The notes beneath the pieces are model-generated. The model did no database searches. It saw only the letters and a list, made by a program, of their open reading frames with translations, and had not been told where the DNA came from. A DNA stretch of 64,000 bases from Roseovarius arcticus (GTDB lineage: Bacteria > Pseudomonadota > Alphaproteobacteria > Rhodobacterales > Rhodobacteraceae): the NCBI RefSeq assembly GCF_006125015.1, contig NZ_SZZN01000001.1, positions 1,736,001 to 1,800,000 on the forward strand, in the 5' to 3' direction. This document shows, piece by piece, positions 7,778 to 15,083 of the stretch; within the stretch, counting starts at the first letter, position 1, and every line of letters starts with the position of its first letter. The translations under genes were made by a program, and so were the position numbers.

Positions 7778-8821
7778 TCAACCGGCCTCTTTTTCCTTTG
7801 CGCCAGTTGGTAGATTGCCAACCGGACATTGCGCCGTACCGACGGTCGAGCGAGTGATCTTATGAACATCCTCGCGAGTTTTTTCCGCGTCGTTGACCCA
7901 GTTGCGGTAGAACTCGAACGGGCAATCCGCCACACCCAGATCGCCGTCACCCGAAGCGTGGACGCCAGTATAGCCACGGTGCAGCAGCTTAAAGAGGTGG
8001 TTCTGCGACTGATCGTTCGCCCTCGCGTCGCGAATTTGGGACAACGACATCTGCGCGTATTGGATACCCATTTCCTCGGTCCCACATTCGCCCAGCGTTC
8101 GCCCATCAAAGCCAATTAACGACGAGTGTCCGAAGTAGCAGTACACCCCATCGAACCCTGCCGCGTTGGCAACGGCCACATAGCAGTTGTTGGCCCACGC
8201 CATCGCCTTGGACATCATTATCTGCTGTTCCTTGGCCGGGTACATGTAGCCCTGACAGCGCACTATCAGTTCGGCCCCCTTCATCGCGCAGTCGCGCCAA
8301 ATTTCGGGATAGTTGCCGTCATCGCAGATTATCAGACTGATCTTCATCCCCTTAGGGCCTTCGGCTACGAAGGTCTCGCCACCCGGGCACCAACCCTCGA
8401 TCGGGCACCAAGGAAGAATCTTGCGGTACTTCTGTACGATCTCGCCCTTGTTATTCATCAAGATTAGGGTGTTGTAGGGGTTCTTCTTAGGGTGATCCTC
8501 GTGGCGTTCTCCGGTGATTGAGAATACGCCCCAGACGTTGGCTTTGCGGCACGCACGGGCGAAAATCTCGGTCTCGTCGCCAGGAATGGTGGCGGCGGTC
8601 TCCATCATCTCGCCTGGATCGTACATGATCCCTTGGGTGCTGTACTCGGGGAAAACTACCAGATCCATTCCCGGCAGACCCTGTTTCATGCCGACGACCA
8701 TCTCGGCGATCTTCTCGGCGTTTTCCATCACCTCTGCCTTGGTGTGCAGACGCGGCATCTTGTAGTTTACGACCGCGACGCCGACGGTATCGTCGCTGCT
8801 CGAAATATCTCCATGTCTCAT
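7778..8821 (-). CDS. amiE: aliphatic amidase AmiE
   Basis: A 347-aa nitrilase-superfamily amidase that hydrolyses short aliphatic amides to the acid and ammonia. From the start [10 protein letters not shown] the length matches Pseudomonas AmiE (346 aa), and the catalytic triad is in register: Glu59 (FPEY), Lys134 (QKYRKILPW), Cys166 (IICDDGN). The segment [13 protein letters not shown] is also typical. I chose the ATG at 8821 over one five codons upstream (8836) because of family length and an AGGAC ribosome site just before it. It follows the last transporter gene by 51 bp in the same operon. Confidence 0.95.
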   Translation of the reverse strand: MRHGDISSSDDTVGVAVVNYKMPRLHTKAEVMENAEKIAEMVVGMKQGLPGMDLVVFPEYSTQGIMYDPGEMMETAATIPGDETEIFARACRKANVWGVFSITGERHEDHPKKNPYNTLILMNNKGEIVQKYRKILPWCPIEGWCPGGETFVAEGPKGMKISLIICDDGNYPEIWRDCAMKGAELIVRCQGYMYPAKEQQIMMSKAMAWANNCYVAVANAAGFDGVYCYFGHSSLIGFDGRTLGECGTEEMGIQYAQMSLSQIRDARANDQSQNHLFKLLHRGYTGVHASGDGDLGVADCPFEFYRNWVNDAEKTREDVHKITRSTVGTAQCPVGNLPTGAKEKEAG

Positions 8822-8872
8822 GTCCTGTCCTTTCATATTGACGGGGTTGATTGTGGTAAATTGCCTGCGTTT

Positions 8873-9574
8873 TCAGAACGTCAGGTGTTGCTCCACGACG
8901 GAGTCTGTCAGCTCGGAAGAGGTGCCGCTGAGAACAACGCGCCCCTTGTCGAGCACGAGGAAGCGATCAGACGCAGCGCGCGCGAAGGGCACGTTCTGCT
9001 CGACCAGAATGATACCCAGCCCCCGCTCGCGGTTAAGCTGGATGATCGCATCCTCGATCTGTTTGACGATGTTTGGCTGAATGCCTTCAGTCGGCTCGTC
9101 CAGCATCAGGATCTTGGGATCCATCGCCAGAGCGCGCGCAATCGCCAGTTGTTGCTGCTGTCCTCCAGACAGGTCGCCGCCGCGGCGCGAAATGAAATCA
9201 CTCAGCATAGGAAACATATCAAAGAGGTATTCAGGAATTTCGCGCCTGCCATCGGTGCGGGCAAAGGTGCCCATCAAAATATTCTCACGCACAGTGAAAC
9301 GCGGAATGATCTCGCGCCCCTGGGGGATATAACCGATGCCGTGTTTGGCCCGCTGTGGCGTGCTACATTTCAGCAGATCGGCGCCGCCAAACTGCAAACC
9401 GCCTTGGCAACTATCGGTCAGGCCCATGATGCTTTTGAGCAGGGTCGTTTTGCCGACGCCGTTCCGGCCCAGAACCGATAGGAACTCACCCGGCTTCAGA
9501 TCGAACGACACGCCCTGCAGGACGGGACTTTTGCCGTAGTAGGAATAGAGGTTGTTCGCGCTTAGATTTTCCAT
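8873..9574 (-). CDS. Urt/Fmd-type ABC transporter ATPase (UrtE-like)
   Basis: A 233-aa ATPase of the branched-chain/urea class (LivF/UrtE). Walker A is GRNGVGKTT, the signature LSGGQQQQLAIARAL, and Walker B ILMLDEPTEGIQPN; the EGIQPN extension is typical of UrtE. Paired with the UrtD-like ATPase 3 bp upstream. Because amiE, amiB, amiC and amiR follow in the same operon, the substrate is most likely a short-chain amide or urea; formamide and acetamide importers of this class (FmdDEF type) are known. Confidence 0.88.
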   Translation of the reverse strand: MENLSANNLYSYYGKSPVLQGVSFDLKPGEFLSVLGRNGVGKTTLLKSIMGLTDSCQGGLQFGGADLLKCSTPQRAKHGIGYIPQGREIIPRFTVRENILMGTFARTDGRREIPEYLFDMFPMLSDFISRRGGDLSGGQQQQLAIARALAMDPKILMLDEPTEGIQPNIVKQIEDAIIQLNRERGLGIILVEQNVPFARAASDRFLVLDKGRVVLSGTSSELTDSVVEQHLTF

Positions 9575-9577
9575 TGC

Positions 9578-10306
9578 TCAATGCCCCAAATATGCGGTCT
9601 TGACGGCCTCGTTTGCCTCGATCTCTTCTATCGAGCCTTCGGCCAGCTTGGCGCCTTGATTCATCACGATTATCCGGTCGGCGACGGTGCGAACGAAGGA
9701 CATGTCATGCTCAACCACGATCAGCGTGTGATCGGCGCTGAGCGAGCGAAAAATCTTGGCAGTGCGGTCGGTCTCTTGAATGGTCATGCCTGCCGTCGGC
9801 TCGTCCATCAGGATCAGGCGGCTGCCCTGCGCGATCAGCATGGCTATCTCCAGCCATTGCGTCTCGCCGTGCGACAGGTTGCCCGCAGGCACGCCTGCCT
9901 TGTCGGTTAGCCCGACCAATTCGAGGATGTCCCGCATCTTGGTGCCACGTCGCACCGACGGATTGGTCAGCGCATGCCAGATGCCCGGCTTAACTGACTG
10001 GGCGACAGACAGATTTTCGGCGACCGTCAGCTCCTTGTAAACGGACGGCACCTGAAACTTACGCCCGACGCCGAGGCGCGCGCGTTCATACTCCAGCAGT
10101 TTTGATATCTCGACATCGTCCAACCTGACCGAGCCGCCGGTTGGCTGCGTCTTGCCGCAGATCAGGTCCAGCGTTGTGGACTTACCCGCGCCATTTGGCC
10201 CCAGTAGGCACAGGATTTCGCCCTGCTCCACATCGAAGCTCATCCCGTCCACGGCCCTTAGGCCACCGAACGTTACTTGCAGATCTCTAACTTGTAGCTG
10301 CGCCAT
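9578..10306 (-). CDS. Urt/Fmd-type ABC transporter ATPase (UrtD-like)
   Basis: A 242-aa ATPase of the LivG/UrtD class with Walker A (GPNGAGKSTTLD), a short signature (NLSHGETQWLEIAMLIAQ) and Walker B (LILMDEPTAGMT). The signature LSHGETQWLE is characteristic of the urea-transport subgroup. It is 2 bp downstream of the UrtC-like permease and 3 bp upstream of the UrtE-like ATPase. Confidence 0.88.
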   Translation of the reverse strand: MAQLQVRDLQVTFGGLRAVDGMSFDVEQGEILCLLGPNGAGKSTTLDLICGKTQPTGGSVRLDDVEISKLLEYERARLGVGRKFQVPSVYKELTVAENLSVAQSVKPGIWHALTNPSVRRGTKMRDILELVGLTDKAGVPAGNLSHGETQWLEIAMLIAQGSRLILMDEPTAGMTIQETDRTAKIFRSLSADHTLIVVEHDMSFVRTVADRIIVMNQGAKLAEGSIEEIEANEAVKTAYLGH

Positions 10307-10308
10307 GA

Positions 10309-11406
10309 TCAGCTCTCCTGCTTTGAGTTGAGGGGGGCACCGGATTGCGCGGCGTCATCGCACGCAGATGTGCGGCGCAGAGCGCGGAATGTATCGACGA
10401 TGACGCCGTAAATGCCGCGCGGCATGAACATGACCACTAGCAGGAACATCACGCCCAGCATCATGTGCCAGCCCTCGACGAACACGTCCGATAGGCGTCC
10501 CTCGGCGAGGTTGACCAGGATCGCCCCTACAGCTGCTGCCAGCACGGACTCGCGCCCTCCGACCGCACACCAGATTACGATGGCTAGGCTGAACGACACG
10601 CTCATGTAGGTTGGCGATGCAAACTCCAGCACCAGCGCGTAAAGCATGCCAGCCAGTCCAGCGAGACCCGCCGATATGCAGAATATGACCGTCTGATAAT
10701 TGGCAACGTTGTAGCCGAAATAACGGGTGCGGTCCGGGTCTTCGCGTATGGCGCGCAGGATCAGGCCGAACTTGGAATGCGTCAGGTAGAGGCCGAACAT
10801 TAACGCCACCATCAGACACGCCCCGACAAGGTAATAGAACGCCACGCTGTAGATATCGACGGTCCAACCAAACAGAACCAACGGCGCTAACCCCGTCAGT
10901 CCGTTCTGCCCGCCGGTGAAACCTTGCTGTTCAATCACAAGCAACTGGAATGCTACAAGAAAGGCCAGAGTGATGACGGCCACGAACACACCGGCGATCC
11001 GGGCTCGAAACATAAAGACCGCAATCAATCCACCCACCGCCGCCGGAACCAGAAGACCGGCCAGGAGCGTGAATGCGAACGAGTGAAACGGTACCCAAAG
11101 TATCGGGAGCGTATCGACGTTGTTCCAGCCCATGAAATCGGGCAGGCCGTCGCCACTGGCCTTTAGTTTTAGGTGCATCGCCATGGCGTAAGAGCCCATG
11201 CCGAATGTTGCCGCCTGCCCAAGATTGAGCAATCCAGCTGTGCCCCACGATAGCGCCAACGCCATCGACACGATCGCGAGGCTAAGGTAGCGCGAGAAGG
11301 TATTCAGCTCAAACGCGTCGTAGCCGAAAAAAGCGGGTACGCCAAAGAGGATCACCGCAGCGAACACGGCCAGCCCTATAATGTCGTATGAAAGTCGCGA
11401 ATTCAT
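10309..11406 (-). CDS. Urt-type ABC permease (UrtC-like)
   Basis: A 365-aa inner-membrane permease of the LivM/UrtC class with about nine hydrophobic segments, LSWGTAGLLNLGQAATFGMG near the N-terminus and the cytoplasmic EAA-like loop (LRAIREDPDRTRYFGYNVAN). I use the ATG at 11406, which has GAGGAG seven bases before it, rather than the one at 11421 inside the preceding gene's 3' end. With that start the genes overlap only at the ribosome site. Confidence 0.85.
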   Translation of the reverse strand: MNSRLSYDIIGLAVFAAVILFGVPAFFGYDAFELNTFSRYLSLAIVSMALALSWGTAGLLNLGQAATFGMGSYAMAMHLKLKASGDGLPDFMGWNNVDTLPILWVPFHSFAFTLLAGLLVPAAVGGLIAVFMFRARIAGVFVAVITLAFLVAFQLLVIEQQGFTGGQNGLTGLAPLVLFGWTVDIYSVAFYYLVGACLMVALMFGLYLTHSKFGLILRAIREDPDRTRYFGYNVANYQTVIFCISAGLAGLAGMLYALVLEFASPTYMSVSFSLAIVIWCAVGGRESVLAAAVGAILVNLAEGRLSDVFVEGWHMMLGVMFLLVVMFMPRGIYGVIVDTFRALRRTSACDDAAQSGAPLNSKQES

Positions 11407-11417
11407 CAAATTGCTCC

Positions 11418-12287
11418 TCAACGGCGTGTGTCAGAAGGGAAAAGGCCACGTGGACGGAAACGGATCAGGATTATGATGCCAGCCAGCACGGCGATCCGCC
11501 CGAGAGTGTCGTTGATCACGATCGAAAACAGTGCTGTCACTTCGCCAATCAGCATCGCAGCCGCGGCGGTGCCGACCAGACTGCCAAGGCCACCCACGAT
11601 CACCACCAGAAATGCGTCTACAACCAGACCAGTGCCCATAGTAGGAATGGTGCTAAACAGCGGCGTGATAAGTGCGCCTGCGATACCTGCCAGACCTGCG
11701 CCGTAGGCGAACGTGACCGAGTAAACCTTCTTGGCCTCGATCCCGTAGCACTCTGAAATGCCGCGGTTCTGAATGACTGCGCGTAGCTTCATCCCGAATT
11801 CGGTCCGGGTCATTAGCAGCCAGGTGACCGCAACAATGAACAGCGAGAAAGCAATGACGAACAGGCGATAGTTAGACATCACCAGCGCACCTATTTCGAC
11901 ATTGCCCGACAACCATTGTGGCCCGCGCACGAATTTTGACTCTGCACCCACACCTAGCCGGATCGCCTGTTGAAGGATTATTCCGATGCCCCAAGTCGCG
12001 AGGATGGTATCGAGCGGCCGTGTGTATAGTCGCTGCACAATGACCTTTTCGATCACCCAGCCCGCCGCCGCCACCGCCAGAAAAACCAGCGGCAGCGCGG
12101 TGATCACACCCAGCCCGAGGTGCGTTTGCAAGGCCCAGGTGGCATAGGCACCCAGCATGACAAACTCACCATGTGCTAGATTGATCACGCCCATCGTGCC
12201 GTAGATGATGGCAAGACCTAGAGCGATGATCAGCAGAATTGAGGCAATGCTCAGCCCTGCGAAAGCCTGGTTAAAAACTACGTCCAT
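11418..12287 (-). CDS. Urt-type ABC permease (UrtB-like)
   Basis: A 289-aa LivH/UrtB-class permease with eight to nine membrane segments. Landmarks are AIIYGTMGVINLAHGEFVML near the N-terminus, LRAVIQNRGISECYGIEAKK in the ATPase-contact loop, and VVDAFLVVIVGGLGSLVGTA near the C-terminus. It pairs with the UrtC-like permease. An 86-bp gap holding a hairpin separates it from the binding-protein gene upstream. Confidence 0.88.
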   Translation of the reverse strand: MDVVFNQAFAGLSIASILLIIALGLAIIYGTMGVINLAHGEFVMLGAYATWALQTHLGLGVITALPLVFLAVAAAGWVIEKVIVQRLYTRPLDTILATWGIGIILQQAIRLGVGAESKFVRGPQWLSGNVEIGALVMSNYRLFVIAFSLFIVAVTWLLMTRTEFGMKLRAVIQNRGISECYGIEAKKVYSVTFAYGAGLAGIAGALITPLFSTIPTMGTGLVVDAFLVVIVGGLGSLVGTAAAAMLIGEVTALFSIVINDTLGRIAVLAGIIILIRFRPRGLFPSDTRR

Positions 12288-12308
12288 AGGACAGCCCCCT
12301 CCGTCAGC

Positions 12309-12329
12309 CCGGCTCGGTACACGAGCCGG
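12309..12329 (-). terminator. hairpin between binding protein and permease genes
   Basis: An 8-bp perfect stem (CCGGCTCG / CGAGCCGG) with a 5-nt loop lies in the gap after the binding-protein stop. There is no T run on the operon strand, so it is more likely a partial attenuator or RNA-stabilising hairpin than a full terminator. Equivalent hairpins follow the binding-protein genes at 26579, 34206 and 53914. Confidence 0.55.
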
Positions 12330-12373
12330 ACTTTGTTGGTTGTTGAGGTTTCAGATAGCGAAAGTCGTCTGGA

Positions 12374-13618
12374 TCAGGTCTTGACCAGACCCTCCCCGGT
12401 ACAGTCCTGCCCCGGATATGCGGCGTAGGGCTTGGGTGAGATCCGCTCATCCGATTGCAGGATAACCTTTGCCTGCCCATCGGATTGCCATTGGCCGACC
12501 TTAGGCCATAGATGCGTGTGCAGATTTTCGTCGATCAGGATCTCGCCTTGCGGTGCCATCATAGTCATGCCTACCGCCGCATCGCGAATAGCAGTCGGGC
12601 TGATGTTTGCCGGATCGAGTTTGTCCAGCGCGGCCTTGAACTGATACACTTGAAAATAGGCGGCTTCGCTAACGAAGTGCGTGACCTCATCGGCCCCGAA
12701 CCGCGCTTTGTAGTTCTCGACGAACGTCTCGTTTTCGGCCGATTGGTGCCCCATGAAGTACGGCGCGGACGAAAAGTGACCAGCCGCTGCTTCCCCGCCG
12801 ATTGCCTTCACCTCGACTTCGGACCGGGTCAGGCTACAGACTGGCATCTTTTCGGGGTCGAGTTCAGCCGCGTGGTACTGACGGGCAAAGGCCACATCCG
12901 AGTCGCCCACGAGTGTCGTAAAAATCACGTCCGGCTCTTCGGCGCGAATTCGGTTGATGACTGAGCTAAAATCGGAATGGCCCATCGGGACGTATTCCTC
13001 ATGCACGACCTCACCGCCAAGCTGCTCTAGCAGGATACGGCAGTAATTGTTTTCCTCTTTCGGATAAACGTAGTTATTCCCGATCATGTAAAATTTCTTG
13101 CCGAAATTCTCGACCAGCCATGGTAGCAGAATATCCTGCTGCTGGTTGGCCAGCGCGCCGCCGTACATGATATTCCGCGAGCATTCGCGCCCCTCGTATA
13201 GCGTCGGATACCAATAAAGGTTGTTGCGCTGCTCGGCGATTGGCAGGACTGCCTGACGGCTGGACGATGTGTATGAGCCAAAGACGCTAACACATTTGTC
13301 GCGGATCATCAGACGGCGCGCGCGGTCGGCATAGGTCGCCGGATCCGAGGCCGGGTCTTCGATAATCGGGCGCAACTGCTTGCCATGCACACCGCCTGCG
13401 GCGTTGATTTCTTCGATAGCCATTAGGGCCGCGTCATGTAGCGTGTGCTCCACAACAGCCACCGCTCCCGTCAGCGAGAACAATAGCCCCACCGGGATGT
13501 CATCCTCCGCTGCGTAAGCGCGCCTTGCGCCGCTGAGCAGAGCAGGCATTGACAGCCCACCGGCCAATCCCATGGTGCCTGCAGCACCTGCGCGTCCAAG
13601 AAAATCCCGTCTTCTCAT
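12374..13618 (-). CDS. Urt/Fmd-type amide (urea) binding protein, Tat-exported
   Basis: A 414-aa periplasmic solute-binding protein of the UrtA/FmdD class and the first gene of the amide operon. The N-terminus MRRRDFLGRAGAAG has a twin-arginine motif followed by a hydrophobic segment and an AYA cleavage site, so export is probably by Tat. Ligand-domain motifs are GLLFSLTGAVAVVEHTLHDA, FGSYTSSSRQAVLPIAE, YWYPTLYEGRECSRN and NNYVYPKEENN. I take the ATG at 13618, which has GGGGAG seven bases upstream, rather than the ATG at 13633. It shares motifs with AmiC encoded six genes downstream. Confidence 0.88.
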   Translation of the reverse strand: MRRRDFLGRAGAAGTMGLAGGLSMPALLSGARRAYAAEDDIPVGLLFSLTGAVAVVEHTLHDAALMAIEEINAAGGVHGKQLRPIIEDPASDPATYADRARRLMIRDKCVSVFGSYTSSSRQAVLPIAEQRNNLYWYPTLYEGRECSRNIMYGGALANQQQDILLPWLVENFGKKFYMIGNNYVYPKEENNYCRILLEQLGGEVVHEEYVPMGHSDFSSVINRIRAEEPDVIFTTLVGDSDVAFARQYHAAELDPEKMPVCSLTRSEVEVKAIGGEAAAGHFSSAPYFMGHQSAENETFVENYKARFGADEVTHFVSEAAYFQVYQFKAALDKLDPANISPTAIRDAAVGMTMMAPQGEILIDENLHTHLWPKVGQWQSDGQAKVILQSDERISPKPYAAYPGQDCTGEGLVKT

Positions 13619-13664
13619 TGTGTTACTCCCCATTTTTTTTGAACGAGCACATTTCGACTAAACG

Positions 13665-13709
13665 CAAAAAAATAGCCCCCGACCGCAGTTGAATCTGCGA
13701 TTGGGAGCT
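13665..13709 (-). terminator. leader terminator/attenuator of the amide operon (proposed AmiR target)
   Basis: On the minus strand, about 50 bp before the first gene, AGCTCCC pairs with GGGGGCT (one G-U pair), closing over an inner hairpin CGCAG-ATTCAA-CTGCG with a six-base loop. The outer stem is followed by ATTTTTTTG, a good intrinsic terminator. Upstream, GCTC (13730-13733) and GAGC (13715-13718), read on the minus strand, can form an alternative stem. A leader terminator with a hexaloop hairpin upstream of an operon that ends in an ANTAR gene fits antitermination control. The loop lacks the G expected at position 4 of a canonical ANTAR hexaloop. Confidence 0.7.
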
Positions 13710-13917
13710 ACTTTGCTCGTAAATTTATGTGAGCTCGCAATTGAACTCGAAACAATCATTCACGAAAAGAAGATTCCATGCAAGATAATTATCCCATCTC
13801 GCGGCATTTATTGGCGGCATCGGCTGGCACCGCGTGTTCGGCGTCTAGCCTCCTAACGAGTTTTAGCGGGAGATCGCCCCTCCACACTCGCATCTCATTC
13901 TCTATGACAGCTCCATC
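13710..13917. other. leader and promoter region of the amide operon
   Basis: 208 bp upstream of the leader terminator. The amide operon promoter should lie here, reading leftwards. The minus strand contains AT-rich GATAATTAT at about 13785-13793, but I cannot assign a convincing -35. Short open frames on the plus strand here show no family resemblance and are not called. Confidence 0.4.
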
Positions 13918-14475
13918 AGTACGTTCAATTCTTCGCAGCAGATTCCTGACACTCAACACATGCTACATCCCACCGCGCCGTATAAGGTTGCCACGCCGGT
14001 TCAGTTCTCCGGCCATGGCGCGCAGCGTCTGATGACCCTGAGTGCGGACATCCATTTTTACACCGGTCAAATCGATGGCATGTGCTTTAGCGTTTACCTT
14101 GACGGTTGCGCGCAAAGCCGCGCCCCCCCTTGCCCGCAGCCAGCAGCGCCGCTGCGCCGTTGGGATTGCCGAGCTTCACACTGCACGCCTTCGCGGCCGC
14201 AAGGGCCTCTTTCGTCCGCCGGGAGTTCGCCTTGCGTGCATGCTGGGCCACGAGCGCCATGATACCGACAGTCAGATCATTCGCCTCGGGCATATCCACC
14301 GCTAGGAAGCGCACACCGCTGTCGCGCAATGTCAGAGGAAGACAGCGTTGCGGCTTAGCCGGTCGAGCTTGGCGATCACCAACGTAGCCCCCGTGAGCTT
14401 GCCCAGATGCAGGGCCTTAGTGAGTTCGAGGCGCGCATCCTTGCCACCACTTTCGACTTCCGTGAACCGGCCAAT
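13918..14475 (-). pseudogene. serine recombinase (resolvase/invertase family), decayed
   Basis: Three frames together give a resolvase: IGRFTEVES, TLVIAKLDRLSRNAVFL, then RDSGVRFLAVDMPEANDLTV, SRRTKEALAAAK, GNPNGAAAL, and a C-terminal recombinase segment (RTQGHQTLRAMAGELNRRG, then HVLSVRNLLRRI). Lesions: a one-base loss after NAVFL, an extra G in a run of seven near 14124 (six would keep the frame), and an in-frame TAG just before HVLSV. The N-terminal part with the catalytic serine is missing. Such recombinases usually belong to transposons or plasmids; here it is a relic next to a broken IS6 gene. Confidence 0.8.
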
Positions 14476-14658
14476 TGTGCGATGAAAACCAAAAATACCA
14501 AAACGCCAATCTGGAATCGCCGCCGCCCGAAGATGCTGTTTTCGGGGTCTTGTCAGACGAATGCGACCAGTCTCAGCAATGGCAGCAATGCTGTCCCTCA
14601 TGTCGCGCAATGGCCGCGCCACTCGACGAGTGCGGCGGTTCGATTGGCCTTGAAGTTT

Positions 14659-14944
14659 TGGCGATCTCGCCATTGATCTTCACGAAGACCTCGTCCAAAT
14701 GCCACTGCCAAGTCGAATAAGCACGCATCCGGCTAATCCGCTTCCTGCGGATTTCAGCGGCAAATACAGGGCCAAATCGGTTCTACCAGAAGCGGACAGT
14801 TTCGTGGCTGATCTCGATGCCACGCTCGTGCAGGAGATCCTCAACGTTTCGCAGAGATAGTGGAAACCGAATATACAGCATTTCCGTCAGCCGACTGATT
14901 TCGGGGCTGGTCTTTGAGTATCGAAACGGGGAGTGTTTTGTCAT
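14659..14944 (-). pseudogene. IS6-family transposase, N-terminal fragment with stop
   Basis: The frame starts at an ATG at 14944 (MTKHSPFRYSKTSPEI) and reads MLYIRFPLSLRNVEDLLHER, EISHETVRFW, then a TAG where the family has Trp (TGG to TAG), then NRFGPVFAAEIRRKR and WQWHLDEVFVKINGE. The last segment holds the first catalytic Asp of the DDE domain. After about 14660 the sequence no longer matches, so the C-terminal two thirds are gone. The continuation on the same strand belongs to no family I recognise. Confidence 0.8.
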
Positions 14945-15083
14945 CCAGAAAGGCTACGAAACCGCCTCGCCCGCCTCAAGTCGATTTCCTCTGACAATGC
15001 AAAACGCCTTGTATTTACACGAATCGGTCACGGACATATCATCTTGACGCTACGGCAACCTCCGGCGTGAAGGAGCACTTGAG

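Noticed and set aside
13778..14387. Open frames on the plus strand opposite the recombinase
   Set aside because: They are shadows of the decayed serine recombinase on the minus strand and match no family.
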